Source: Agrobacterium salinitolerans
GTDB taxonomy: Bacteria > Pseudomonadota > Alphaproteobacteria > Rhizobiales > Rhizobiaceae
Length of the DNA: 64,000 nucleotides
Direction of reading: 5' to 3'
NCBI RefSeq assembly: GCF_002008225.1
Contig: NZ_MRDH01000039.1
Span: 149,036-213,035 of the forward strand
Both the position numbers and the translations under genes were made by a program. Under the pieces are notes generated by a model. That model did no database searches. It was not told the DNA's origin and saw only the letters and a program-made list of their open reading frames with translations. Below, piece after piece: positions 1 through 8,651 of this stretch; position 1 is the first letter of the stretch, and every line of letters starts with the position of its first letter.

Positions 1-1
1 G

Positions 2-640
2 ATTATCGGCACATTGGGTGCGGTTTTGCTGAATTCGGCCGTGCCTGGCCGGGCGCTCTTCCGTCTCCTGACCATGCCGCCATGGATCGTGCCGATGGCT
101 ATCGGCATCTTCATGTGGGGCTGGATGTATAACGGCCAGTTCGGCATGATTTCCGGCGTGCTCCAGAACATCGGTCTGGTGGATGGGCCGGTCGCGTTCC
201 TCGCTTACGGCAATACGGCCTTCTGGGCAACGATCATCACCGACGTCTGGATCGGTGTGCCAATGGTTACGCTCTATCTGCTGGCCGCCATTCAGGCCAT
301 CCCGCAGGATCTCTACGAGGCCGCGTGGACAGATGGGGCAAGCCGCCTCTACCGCTTCCGCCGCATCACGTTGCCACTCATGCTGCCTGCGATGATTACC
401 ATGTCGATGATCTCGCTGATTTCGACTTTCAATTCCTTCGATATCATCTGGATCCTGACGCAGGGCGGTCCGACTGGCCAGACCACGACCATGATCATCG
501 ACACGTACAAGACGGCGATCGGTTCTTACAAATACGGTGAAGGTGCTGCGCGCGCCGTGCTGATCTGCATCTTCCTGTCGATCTTTACCTATTTCTACTT
601 CCGCATCACCAGCCGCATCTCGCAGGAGGCCAGCCGATGA
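2..640 (+). CDS. Carbohydrate ABC transporter permease, MalF/UgpA type (5' end cut by window edge)
   Basis: Inner-membrane permease of a sugar ABC importer. The frame is open to the left edge, so the N-terminus (roughly 80-90 residues of a normal 290-300 residue permease) is missing. The TTG at 14 is internal, because sense codons continue upstream of it. Several hydrophobic segments are visible, and the permease EAA loop appears as YEAAWTDGASRLYRFRRITL, the part that contacts the ATPase. It overlaps the next permease by ATGA (637-640), so the two are translationally coupled. Substrate inference (an amino-sugar glycoside) comes only from the downstream hexosaminidase. Family assignment is firm; substrate is not. 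Confidence 0.9.
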   Translation: MIGTLGAVLLNSAVPGRALFRLLTMPPWIVPMAIGIFMWGWMYNGQFGMISGVLQNIGLVDGPVAFLAYGNTAFWATIITDVWIGVPMVTLYLLAAIQAIPQDLYEAAWTDGASRLYRFRRITLPLMLPAMITMSMISLISTFNSFDIIWILTQGGPTGQTTTMIIDTYKTAIGSYKYGEGAARAVLICIFLSIFTYFYFRITSRISQEASR

Positions 641-1494
641 CTGACAAGAATGCGATGATCAACCGCTACAGGTGGTATGAAATCGTCGGGATTTATTGCG
701 GCATCGCCGTATTCCTGACTTTCGTGCTGGCGCCCTTCGTGGAAGGATTTCTGGTTTCGCTGAAGCCGCTCAGTCTGCTTTTCTCATCGCCCTACACGTT
801 CTGGCCGGAAAACGGTTCCTTCGAGGCCTACCGGACCATGTGGGTCAGCGTTCCCGGTTTTGCCCGCTACGTTTTCAACTCCTTCTTCATCTCCACCATT
901 TCGACCATTATCGTCCTTATTCTGGTGGTGCCGGCCTCCTATGCTTTCGCCCGTTTCAAGTTTCGCGGACGAGGGCAATTGCTTGGCGCATTTCTCGCGA
1001 TCAACATGTTCTCGGGCGCCGTGCTTCTGATCCCGCTTTTCCGGCTGATGCGCAACATGGGTGTGCTGAACACCTATCTGGCAATGATCATTCCCGGCGC
1101 GGCCTTCCTGATCCCCACCGCCATCTGGCTTTTGCGCACCTATATGCTGCGTATCCCGCGGGAACTGGAAGAAGCGGCCTATGTGGACGGTGCGAGCTAT
1201 TTCTATACTTTCCGCCGGGTGATCCTGCCGCTGGCGATGCCGGGCATCGCAGTGGTCTCCATCACCACCTTCATCGGCGCCTATGCCCAGCAGTTCATCT
1301 TCGCGCTCACCTTCAATTCCAAGACCGAATATATGCCGCTGCCCATCGGCCTCTTCGCTTATTTCGGTCGTCAGGAAGTCATCTGGAATGAGTTGATGGC
1401 GGCCAGCTTCGTCGGCATTGCGCCGGCGATGGTCGTGATCTTCTTCATGCAACGATATCTCGTCAGCGGCCTTACCGCCGGCGCGGTGAAATAA
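637..1494 (+). CDS. Carbohydrate ABC transporter permease, MalG/UgpE type
   Basis: Second membrane subunit of the sugar importer, 285 residues, the usual length for MalG-type permeases. It begins at an ATG overlapping the stop of the first permease (ATGA). An N-terminal membrane helix (about residues 17-40) is followed by the binding-protein-dependent permease domain. The EAA loop reads ELEEAAYVDGASYFYTFRRV near residues 180-200 and would dock onto the ATPase encoded at 2953. It sits 38 bases before the solute-binding protein gene, consistent with one operon of permease, permease, binding protein and ATPase. Confidence 0.93.
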   Translation: MTDKNAMINRYRWYEIVGIYCGIAVFLTFVLAPFVEGFLVSLKPLSLLFSSPYTFWPENGSFEAYRTMWVSVPGFARYVFNSFFISTISTIIVLILVVPASYAFARFKFRGRGQLLGAFLAINMFSGAVLLIPLFRLMRNMGVLNTYLAMIIPGAAFLIPTAIWLLRTYMLRIPRELEEAAYVDGASYFYTFRRVILPLAMPGIAVVSITTFIGAYAQQFIFALTFNSKTEYMPLPIGLFAYFGRQEVIWNELMAASFVGIAPAMVVIFFMQRYLVSGLTAGAVK

Positions 1495-1532
1495 TCAACA
1501 ACCGGAACGACCACCAAAACGGGAGACTACCT

Positions 1533-2765
1533 ATGGCACTGAAACATTACGGATTGGCGCTCTGCGCTTTCGCATTTGCCGGTTCCACTGCCCTTACGAC
1601 GGTGACGGCGCACGCCGCCGACAAGGAGATCAGCTGGATCTATTGCGGCGACAAGATGGACCCCATCCATGAGAAGTACATCAAGGAATGGGAAGGCAAA
1701 AACGAAGGCTGGAAGGTCGTGCCGGAAGTCGTCGGCTGGGCCCAGTGCCAGGATAAGGCGACCACGCTCGCCGCTGCCGGCACGCCGGTCGCCATGGCCT
1801 ATGTCGGTTCGCGCACGCTGAAGCAGTTCGCGCAGAACGATCTCATCGTTCCGGTGCCGATGACGGAAGACGAAAAGAAAAGCTATTATCCCAACATCGT
1901 CGATACGGTCACTTTCGAAGACACGCAGTGGGGCGTGCCGGTCGCCTTCTCGACCAAGGCGCTCTACTGGAACAAGGACCTGTTCAAGCAGGCAGGTCTC
2001 GATCCTGAAACGCCGCCGAAGACCTGGGCCGAAGAAATCGCCTTTGCCAAGCAGATCAAGGAAAAGACCGGCGTTGCCGGTTACGGTCTGTCCGCCAAGA
2101 CCTTTGACAACACCATGCACCAGTTCATGCACTGGGTTTATACCAATAATGGCAAGGTGATCGACGGCGACAAGATCACGGTCGACAGCCCGCAGGTTGT
2201 CGAGGCACTGAAAGCCTACAAGGACATCACGCCCTATTCCGTCGAAGGCCCGACGGCCTATGAGCAGAACGAAATTCGCGCCATCTTCCTCGACGGCAAG
2301 GTTGGCATGATCCAGGCAGGTTCTGGTGCGGCCACGCGCCTGCAGGAAACCAAGATCAACTGGGGCATCGCGACCTTGCCGCTCGGCCCGGAAGCCAAGG
2401 GTCCCGGCACGCTGCTCATCACGGACAGCCTTGCGATCTTCAAGGGAACGGGCGTGGAAGAAAAGGCGACCGAATTCGCCAAATTCATCACCTCGCCTGG
2501 TCCGCAGGGTGAATACGAATTGCAGGGCGGCGCCGGCCTCACCCCGCTGCGTCCGTCGCCGAAGGTCGATGAGTTCATCGCCAAGGATCCCTTCTGGAAG
2601 CCGCTGATCGACGGTATCGCCTATGGCGGTCCCGAGCCGCTCTTCACGGACTACAAGGGTTTCCAGGACACGATGATCGAGATGGTGCAGTCTGTCGTCA
2701 CGGGCCAGGCAACACCGGAAGATGCCGCGAAGAAAGCGGCTTCGGCTCTCGAGCAGTATAAATAA
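1533..2765 (+). CDS. Extracellular solute-binding protein, family 1 (sugar)
   Basis: Periplasmic binding protein that delivers the sugar to the permease pair, 410 residues. A Sec signal peptide is visible at residues 1-28, ending in AHA just before ADKEISW. There is no lipobox cysteine, so the protein should be soluble. The remainder matches the maltose/glycerol-phosphate binding-protein fold (SBP_bac_1). A good ribosome-binding site (GGGAGA) lies upstream of the ATG. A strong stem-loop directly follows the gene, a common arrangement that keeps binding-protein mRNA more abundant than that of the membrane subunits. Ligand cannot be told from sequence; the downstream GH20 gene suggests beta-linked amino sugars. 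Confidence 0.92.
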   Translation: MALKHYGLALCAFAFAGSTALTTVTAHAADKEISWIYCGDKMDPIHEKYIKEWEGKNEGWKVVPEVVGWAQCQDKATTLAAAGTPVAMAYVGSRTLKQFAQNDLIVPVPMTEDEKKSYYPNIVDTVTFEDTQWGVPVAFSTKALYWNKDLFKQAGLDPETPPKTWAEEIAFAKQIKEKTGVAGYGLSAKTFDNTMHQFMHWVYTNNGKVIDGDKITVDSPQVVEALKAYKDITPYSVEGPTAYEQNEIRAIFLDGKVGMIQAGSGAATRLQETKINWGIATLPLGPEAKGPGTLLITDSLAIFKGTGVEEKATEFAKFITSPGPQGEYELQGGAGLTPLRPSPKVDEFIAKDPFWKPLIDGIAYGGPEPLFTDYKGFQDTMIEMVQSVVTGQATPEDAAKKAASALEQYK

Positions 2766-2778
2766 TCTTTCATGAGCA

Positions 2779-2807
2779 CGGATGCGGGCGGGAGCCGTCC
2801 GCATCCG
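2779..2807 (+). other. Intercistronic stem-loop after the binding-protein gene
   Basis: Perfect 9-base-pair inverted repeat (2779-2787 with 2799-2807) with an 11-base, partly self-complementary loop, starting 14 bases after the stop codon. No U-run follows, so it is probably an mRNA-stabilising or attenuating hairpin between the binding-protein and ATPase genes rather than a full terminator. The rest of the 187-base gap shows nothing else clear. Confidence 0.55.
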
Positions 2808-2952
2808 GCAAGTTTCGCCGAGGGAACGCCTGCGTCTTCCGGGATGCTCTTTCCCCTGTTTTTCAACGGTTCCGATCCGGTGTGGCTTTGCCCCTGTTTC
2901 GGAACATCTCTGAACGCGGCCTGATGTCGGCCGCTGACGGGAGAGGCAAGTC

Positions 2953-4065
2953 TTGGGTCAGCTTTATCTCAACAACGTCCGCAAGAACTATGGACACTTC
3001 GAAGTCATCAAGGGCGTTCAGCTCGACATCAGGGATGGCGAGTTCGTCGTTTTTGTCGGCCCCTCGGGATGCGGCAAATCCACATTGCTGCGCATGATCG
3101 CCGGTCTTGAGGATATTTCCGGCGGCGACGTCGTCATCAATGGCGTGAAGGTCAATGACTTGCCGCCGGTCAAGCGCGGCATCGCCATGGTGTTCCAGTC
3201 CTATGCGCTTTATCCGCACATGACGGTGTTTGAAAACATTGCTTTTCCGCTGCGCGTCGAAAAGATGGAAGAGGACAAGATCAGGCAGAAGGTCGAGGGT
3301 GTGGCCAAGATCCTCCAGCTCGACCAGCGTCTGCAGCAGCGCCCCGGCATGTTGTCCGGCGGTCAGCGCCAGCGCGTGGCGATCGGCCGCGCCATCGTTC
3401 GCGAGCCGAAAATATTCCTGTTCGACGAGCCGCTTTCCAACCTCGACGCTGCCCTTCGCGCCGACATGCGCATCGAACTTACCAATCTTCACCGGACGCT
3501 GAAGGCGACGATGATCTATGTCACCCACGACCAGGTGGAAGCCATGACCATGGCCGACCGCATCGTGGTGCTGAACGCCGGTAAAATTGCCCAAGTCGGC
3601 GCACCGCTCGAGCTTTATCACAAGCCGGCTAACCTGTTCGTGGCCGGCTTCATCGGCAACCCGAAAATGAATTTCCTGAAGGTCACCTGCAAATCCGTCA
3701 GCGCCGAGGGTGTGACTGTGGACTATGAGGGACAGACGGTCACCGTGCCGGTGGAACCCCGCGCCGGTCTTGAAGGCGCGCAGCTGACGCTCGGCATCCG
3801 CCCGGAACATACCGGTCTCGAACCGGCCGACCTCAATGTCACGGTCGCACCCAGCGTGATCGAGCGGCTCGGGGTCAATACCATTGCTTATGGTGTCGCG
3901 CCGACGGGTGAGAATTATTGCGCGTTGCTTTCCGGCTCCGCACCTGTGGTCGTGGATGAGCCCATCGTCACCGGTATCAAGGCTTCGGACTGCCATCTGT
4001 TTGATGAGAGCGGCGTTGCGCTGGAAAGGCGCGTCGATCTTTCAGTCCTCAAGCTGATCCAATAA
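2953..4065 (+). CDS. Sugar ABC transporter ATP-binding protein, MalK/UgpC type
   Basis: Energising subunit of the sugar importer, 370 residues. Walker A is GPSGCGKST (about 36-44), the signature is [14 protein letters not shown], Walker B is [12 protein letters not shown] and the switch histidine is in [12 protein letters not shown]-terminal TOBE/regulatory domain of about 130 residues follows, as in MalK and UgpC. The start is a TTG with GGGAGAGG eight or so bases upstream; no better in-frame ATG precedes the conserved N-terminus. The stem-loop before it may lower its expression relative to the binding protein. Confidence 0.93.
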   Translation: MGQLYLNNVRKNYGHFEVIKGVQLDIRDGEFVVFVGPSGCGKSTLLRMIAGLEDISGGDVVINGVKVNDLPPVKRGIAMVFQSYALYPHMTVFENIAFPLRVEKMEEDKIRQKVEGVAKILQLDQRLQQRPGMLSGGQRQRVAIGRAIVREPKIFLFDEPLSNLDAALRADMRIELTNLHRTLKATMIYVTHDQVEAMTMADRIVVLNAGKIAQVGAPLELYHKPANLFVAGFIGNPKMNFLKVTCKSVSAEGVTVDYEGQTVTVPVEPRAGLEGAQLTLGIRPEHTGLEPADLNVTVAPSVIERLGVNTIAYGVAPTGENYCALLSGSAPVVVDEPIVTGIKASDCHLFDESGVALERRVDLSVLKLIQ

Positions 4066-4073
4066 GGCGCAGG

Positions 4074-4109
4074 AGCCGGGCCATGTTCTCTGTTTCCCCA
4101 TGCCCGGCT
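4074..4109 (+). terminator. Stem-loop at the end of the sugar ABC operon
   Basis: An 11-base-pair GC-rich stem with one bulged C (AGCCGGGC-ATG, 4074-4085, pairing with 4099-4109) begins nine bases after the ATPase stop codon. It lacks a clear U-tract, so it may end transcription weakly or protect the 3' end of the mRNA. Confidence 0.4.
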
Positions 4110-4160
4110 GTTCCTGAGGCGATCCGTCTCCAGCAGCATTTTCCTGCTCATTCCAGACGA

Positions 4161-4188
4161 AAAAATAAAGCCGGGCTTTCGGCCCGGC
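4161..4188 (-). terminator. Rho-independent terminator for the NTF2-like gene
   Basis: Read on the minus strand, a 7-base-pair stem (GCCGGGC at 4170-4176 with GCCCGGC at 4182-4188, 5-base loop) is followed by TTTATTTTT. It lies 30 bases beyond the stop of the gene at 4218-4703 and also insulates it from the convergent ABC operon. Confidence 0.75.
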
Positions 4189-4217
4189 ATGCAAAGCTTG
4201 TCAAGATTTCTTCTGGA

Positions 4218-4703
4218 TCACGGCATGGGGTTGGGCATGTAGCCGGTGAAACCGCTGATCTTCCAGCGTCCCTGATGCAGCCGGCAATAATAGAGCGTCT
4301 GCCATTTCATGACGTCGAAGCTGCCGTCGGCCTTGCGAAGCCCGCCGTCGAACTTCTTGCGCACCAGCGCGGTCTCACCTTCCACTTCGATTTCTTCCAG
4401 CGTGGTGGTCGCAAAGATAGCATCGCGCGGGTTCTCTGCGAATTGCTGGGTTTGAAAATCCTGCGCCTGCCGCAGCCACTCGTCCCGATAGGCGCCGAGC
4501 GAAGGGAAGGACAAGCGCCAATTGTCCGGGTTCGCATCCCGGTTGGCGTTGATGCCGAGAAAGCCGTCCTCGACGAAATCATCCGCGACCTTCGACCAGT
4601 CGGCGGCCAGAAAAGCGTCGATGTCACGCGTTACCAGCATCTCCCAGATGGAATGGCGGGCGATGTCTGTTTCGGGAAAAGGGTTTTTGAAGGGATCACG
4701 CAT
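4218..4703 (-). CDS. SnoaL/NTF2-like small protein of unknown function
   Basis: 161-residue cytoplasmic protein without signal peptide or membrane segment. The pattern of an N-terminal helix (ARHSIWEMLVTRDIDAFLAA), acidic DDFVEDGFLGI segment and C-terminal strands ending in GRWKISGFTGYMP is that of the cone-shaped NTF2/SnoaL fold, which hosts isomerases, dehydratases and binding proteins. It is transcribed away from the RpiR regulator across an intergenic region with symmetrical AT-rich sites, so it may be part of the same regulon. No catalytic residues can be assigned with confidence. Confidence 0.7.
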   Translation of the reverse strand: MRDPFKNPFPETDIARHSIWEMLVTRDIDAFLAADWSKVADDFVEDGFLGINANRDANPDNWRLSFPSLGAYRDEWLRQAQDFQTQQFAENPRDAIFATTTLEEIEVEGETALVRKKFDGGLRKADGSFDVMKWQTLYYCRLHQGRWKISGFTGYMPNPMP

Positions 4704-4718
4704 GGTTTCGGTCCGGTG

Positions 4719-4805
4719 TTGAAATTATTTTCAAGATTTGGAGATTTCTCTGGTGTTGATTGTTGGCATATGCTCATCTCTCAATCAACAAAGAAAATAA
4801 TTTTC
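4719..4805. promoter_or_regulatory. Candidate RpiR operator region with paired palindromes
   Basis: Two related AT-rich palindromes, TTGAAATTATTTTCAA (4719-4734) and GAAAATAATTTTC (4793-4805), lie about 72 bases apart between the NTF2-like gene and the RpiR gene. Between them is a perfect 9-base inverted repeat, TGTTGATTG (4754-4762) and CAATCAACA (4782-4790). Positions fit control of both divergent genes. Binding by the adjacent regulator is inference. Confidence 0.5.
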
Positions 4806-4946
4806 AAATTAAAGGTGTGCGTGGTGTCGTCAGCAAGACGAAACATCCTTGACTCATGGATCTATGCGGTTGACGGGCGCGCTTTCTTAGGGTGCATCGG
4901 AAACGGGGCCAAGCCTTAAGTTTTGGCGGAACGGAGACCGGTGAAC

Positions 4947-5810
4947 ATGGATATTTTTGCAAGAATACAGGAAGACAGGGGACAATTCTCGCAGTCTGAG
5001 CGACGGATTGCCGATATTCTGGTTTCGGACTTCGAATTCGCCGTCAATGCCTCGATCATCGAGCTGGCGGCGCGCGCGGAAGTGTCTCCGCCGACCGTGA
5101 CGCGGTTCTGCCGCCGGCTGGGGTGCCAGAGCTTTTCGGATTTCAAGGTCAGCCTCGCCAAGACGGCCTATGTGGGTATCCGATATCTCACCTCCGAACC
5201 CTCCAGCACGGGACCCTCCGATGTTGCGGAAGAGGTGCTCGCCAAGGCGCAGGAAGCGCTTTTCCTGCTGCACAGGACGCTCGATCCGGCCCTTGCCGAT
5301 GAAGCGGCGATCAGGATCGCCAATAGCGGCATGATCTATGCCTTCGGCGCTGGCGGCAATTCCTCGATGATCGCTTCGGAAATCCAGAACCGGCTGTTCC
5401 GCCTGGGGTTGCGCGTTTCGACCAGCGCCGATCACAGCATGCAGCTGATGATGACCGCCGCTGCGCGCAAGGAAGATGTCGTCATCGGCTCGTCCTTTTC
5501 TGGCCGTAACATGGAACTGGTGAAGTGTTTCAAGCTGGCGCGGGAAATGGGGGTCACCACCATTGCGCTCACCCAGAGCGACACGCCTGTTGCCGCGGCC
5601 GCCGACATGGTGGTGGCCGTCAATGTGCCCGAGGGGAACAATATCTTCCGCCCCACTTCATCGCGCTACGCCTATCTGGCCGCCGTCGATGTTCTGGCAA
5701 CGCTTGCTGCCTATCATCAACGGCAACGATCGATGGTGACGTTACGTCACATCAAGCAGCAGTTGGTGGAGCATCGCGATCCGGACGACAAACAATTGCT
5801 CGGTGACTGA
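4947..5810 (+). CDS. RpiR/MurR-family transcriptional regulator
   Basis: DNA-binding regulator with the two-domain layout of the RpiR family. An N-terminal helix-turn-helix (about residues 1-77, including VSPPTVTRFCRRLG) is followed by a SIS sugar-phosphate-binding domain (about 115-260, including AFGAGGNSSMIA and GSSFSGRNMELVK). Members usually sense phosphosugars and control sugar catabolism. The frame is open from TTG 4923, but ATG 4947 is preferred because it begins the conserved N-terminus and GGAG lies upstream. It is followed by a dehydrogenase, hexosaminidase and transport genes on the same strand, its likely targets with the ABC operon. Confidence 0.88.
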   Translation: MDIFARIQEDRGQFSQSERRIADILVSDFEFAVNASIIELAARAEVSPPTVTRFCRRLGCQSFSDFKVSLAKTAYVGIRYLTSEPSSTGPSDVAEEVLAKAQEALFLLHRTLDPALADEAAIRIANSGMIYAFGAGGNSSMIASEIQNRLFRLGLRVSTSADHSMQLMMTAAARKEDVVIGSSFSGRNMELVKCFKLAREMGVTTIALTQSDTPVAAAADMVVAVNVPEGNNIFRPTSSRYAYLAAVDVLATLAAYHQRQRSMVTLRHIKQQLVEHRDPDDKQLLGD

Positions 5811-5892
5811 GGCGGGCTGACAAACAACATAGGCTGCTTTGCCTGAGATCCGTTCTGTGGCGGGTCGGAAAGCTTCAAGGGAGTTTCAGGAG

Positions 5893-6675
5893 ATGAAGGA
5901 CAGGAAAGACCAGCTCGCCGTCGTTACCGGCGCGGCAGGTGATATTGGCCGGGCGATTGCCGCGGCGCTCGCTGAAAGCCATGCAAAGGTCGTGTTGGTC
6001 GATATCGACCGCGGCGCCCTTTCGAGCGCGCTATCGGCGCTTTCCGATCCCCGCTTCGTTGCGAAAACCTGCGATGTCACCGACCCGCAGGACCTTGCAA
6101 GGCTGGCCGCCGAGGTTGCGGCGCTGGGCGATGTTGTAACCCTCGTCAACAATGCGGGCGCCGCAAGGGCGGTCAGCCTGCATGACACGACCGCCGATAT
6201 ATGGCGCAAGGACAATGCGCTCAATCTGGAAGCGCCGTTTCTCTGCTTCAGGGCTTTCGAAGAGGCGTTGAAGAAAACCCAGGGGGCGGTGGTTAATATC
6301 ACCTCCGTCAATGGCATGGCGGTGTTCGGGCATCCTGCCTATAGCGCGGCAAAGGCCGGGCTGATCCATCTGACCAAGCTGATCGCCGTCGAATACGGCA
6401 AATTCGGCATTCGCGCCAACGCCGTGGCACCGGGCACCGTGCGCACGCAGGCGTGGGAAGCGCGGGCTGCAAGCAATCCTCAGGTCTTTGAGGAAGCAAA
6501 GCATTGGTATCCCCTGCAGCGCATCGTGAAACCTGAAGACGTGGCCAATGCCGTCGCCTTTCTGGCCGGCCCGCAGGCCGCCGCCATCAGCGGCGTGTGC
6601 CTGCCGGTCGATTGTGGTCTCACGGCAGGGCAGGCGCCGCTGGCCCGGACATTTTCGCAATCCGAACATTACTGA
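5893..6675 (+). CDS. SDR-family NAD(P)-dependent oxidoreductase
   Basis: Classical short-chain dehydrogenase of 260 residues, probably oxidising or reducing a sugar or polyol. The cofactor motif TGAAGDIG is at the N-terminus, NNAG follows in the middle, the catalytic serine is in NITSVNG, and the active-site pair is Tyr150/Lys154 in YSAAK. An acidic residue after beta-strand 2 (VLVDID) favours NAD over NADP. The frame is open from a TTG at 5839, but ATG 5893 has GGGAG nine bases upstream and starts just before the Rossmann motif. It lies between the regulator and the hexosaminidase gene on the same strand. Confidence 0.87.
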   Translation: MKDRKDQLAVVTGAAGDIGRAIAAALAESHAKVVLVDIDRGALSSALSALSDPRFVAKTCDVTDPQDLARLAAEVAALGDVVTLVNNAGAARAVSLHDTTADIWRKDNALNLEAPFLCFRAFEEALKKTQGAVVNITSVNGMAVFGHPAYSAAKAGLIHLTKLIAVEYGKFGIRANAVAPGTVRTQAWEARAASNPQVFEEAKHWYPLQRIVKPEDVANAVAFLAGPQAAAISGVCLPVDCGLTAGQAPLARTFSQSEHY

Positions 6676-6719
6676 CCGAAACCCGCTGACGGGTTCAATG
6701 CGCAATAAAGGGGAGCATC

Positions 6720-8639
6720 ATGGCGCTCGCACAGTATCGTCTTGAAAATTCGTGGCATCCGCTCGCAGACTCCGCATCCGGCGGCTTCACCTTCACGCTG
6801 GTCAATCTTTCCCGCGAGCCGCTGAAGGATTTTCGCATCGTCTACACGTCGTTGACGCGGACGGTAGACAAACCTACGTGCGACAATGCCGTTTATCTGC
6901 GCCGCAATGCCAATTTCCATGAATTTGCACCGCCGCCGGGTTTTGTGCTGGAGTCCGGAAAATCCTGGTGCTTCACCGTCGATGGCCTGTTGCGGTCCGC
7001 CCGACATCGCACAGACGGCGCGAAATCTGCCTATATCAGTCTTGCCGATGGCACACATCGCGCCGTCGATGTCGGTGACCTGATGATGGATGGACGCCAC
7101 AGCGAGCCGGCGCCGGTGCTGCTGCCGGAGGGCAAGCTCGATCTGCCCTTTTCGATCCAGCCATGGCCCGCTGAAATCGATGCAGAACCGGGTGAGGGTT
7201 TTCCCGTCGCGCTTTTCCCGGCGGAAGATGCGGGCGCAGAAGAAGTGCTTGCGGTGGAAACCGTGCTTTCGCTGTTCCGCCGGCTTTTTGCCGTCGGCCA
7301 CGTGCCTTTCAGCCTCGCGCCGGTTCACGAGGGAAAACCGCTGCGTTTCAAGCGGCATAGCGGACTGGAAGCGGAAGGTTATCGCCTCAGCTTTTCCAAA
7401 GAAGCCGTTGTCGTAGAATATTCGGCCGCTGCCGGCCTGCAATATGGTCTGACGGTTCTGGCGCAGCTGCTGCATGGTGCGCGCATCGATCCGAAATTCC
7501 GTTTCCCGGCCTCCGGCACCATCAGCGATGCGCCGCGTTACAGTTGGCGTGGCTGCCACCTCGATGTTTCGCGGCAATTCTATCCGACAGGCGATGTCCT
7601 GCGGCTTATCGATATTCTCGCATGGCTGCGCATGAACCGCTTCCATTGGCACCTGACGGATGACGAGGCATGGCGGCTCGAAATCAAGGCCTATCCGCTG
7701 CTGACCACCGTCGGCGCCACGCGCGGCCCGGATGCGCCGCTCCTGCCGCAGCTCGGTAACGGGGCTGAGCCGGTGTCGGGCTATTACACGCAGGATGAGG
7801 TGCGCATGGTCGTCGCGCATGCGGCGGCATTGAACGTCGAAATCGTGCCGGAAGTCGATATTCCCGGCCACAGCACGGCGGCTCTCGTGGCCTATCCGGA
7901 GCTGACGGATGGGCAGGAAGCGCCGGACAGCTACCGCTCTGTGCAGGGATATCCGAACAATGCGCTCAACCCGGCCATCGAGTCGACCTATGAATTCCTC
8001 GGCAAGATATTCGACGAGATGGTGGAGCTGTTCCCATCGCGGCTGATCCATATTGGCGGCGATGAGGTTGCGGATGGGTCGTGGCTGACCTCGCCGCTTG
8101 CCAAGGCGCTGATGGAAAAGGAAGGGCTCGACGGCACCTTCGGCATTCAGTCCTATTTCATGAAGCGCATCCAGGGCATGCTGCATGAGCGCGGCCGCCA
8201 GCTTGCCGGCTGGGACGAAGTTTCCCATGGTGGTGGCGTCGATCCGGCCGGAACATTGCTGATGGCATGGCAGAAGCCGGAAGTCGGCCTTGAGCTTGCA
8301 AAGCAGGGCTACGACGTGGTGATGACCCCGGGTCAGGCCTATTATCTCGACATGGTGCAGGATGAAGCCTGGCAGGAGCCGGGGGCGAGCTGGGCCGGCA
8401 CCGTTCCGCCTTCGCATACTTATGCCTATGAGGCTGTTGGCGAATTTCCCGAGGAGTTGAAGGAGCGGATGAAGGGCGTTCAGGCTTGCATCTGGTCCGA
8501 ACATTTCCTCAATCGCGCCTATTTCAACCATCTGGTTTTCCCCCGTCTGCCAGCGATTGCCGAGGCGGCGTGGACGCCAAGGGCGCAAAAGGACTGGTTG
8601 CGTTTTGCGGCCATCGTCCCCTTGAGCCCGGTTTATTGA
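6720..8639 (+). CDS. Beta-N-acetylhexosaminidase, glycoside hydrolase family 20
   Basis: Hydrolyses terminal beta-linked GlcNAc/GalNAc by substrate-assisted catalysis. 639 residues: an N-terminal beta-rich region, a GH20b-like accessory domain, then the TIM-barrel with YSWRGCHLDVSRQFY and the catalytic pair Asp448-Glu449 in HIGGDE. No signal peptide is visible at the N-terminus (MALAQYRLENSWHPL), so the enzyme probably acts in the cytoplasm on imported oligosaccharides, matching the ABC importer upstream. It is 12 bases ahead of the M81 gene. The ATG is preceded by GGGGAG. Confidence 0.9.
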   Translation: MALAQYRLENSWHPLADSASGGFTFTLVNLSREPLKDFRIVYTSLTRTVDKPTCDNAVYLRRNANFHEFAPPPGFVLESGKSWCFTVDGLLRSARHRTDGAKSAYISLADGTHRAVDVGDLMMDGRHSEPAPVLLPEGKLDLPFSIQPWPAEIDAEPGEGFPVALFPAEDAGAEEVLAVETVLSLFRRLFAVGHVPFSLAPVHEGKPLRFKRHSGLEAEGYRLSFSKEAVVVEYSAAAGLQYGLTVLAQLLHGARIDPKFRFPASGTISDAPRYSWRGCHLDVSRQFYPTGDVLRLIDILAWLRMNRFHWHLTDDEAWRLEIKAYPLLTTVGATRGPDAPLLPQLGNGAEPVSGYYTQDEVRMVVAHAAALNVEIVPEVDIPGHSTAALVAYPELTDGQEAPDSYRSVQGYPNNALNPAIESTYEFLGKIFDEMVELFPSRLIHIGGDEVADGSWLTSPLAKALMEKEGLDGTFGIQSYFMKRIQGMLHERGRQLAGWDEVSHGGGVDPAGTLLMAWQKPEVGLELAKQGYDVVMTPGQAYYLDMVQDEAWQEPGASWAGTVPPSHTYAYEAVGEFPEELKERMKGVQACIWSEHFLNRAYFNHLVFPRLPAIAEAAWTPRAQKDWLRFAAIVPLSPVY

Positions 8640-8651
8640 GGGGAAACCGAC

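Noticed and set aside
14..640. TTG at 14 as start of the first permease
   Set aside because: In-frame sense codons continue to base 2 and the protein would lack its N-terminal helices; the gene is simply truncated by the edge.
1527..2804. 425-codon minus-strand frame opposite the sugar-binding protein
   Set aside because: Shadow of a gene with signal peptide and clear family membership.
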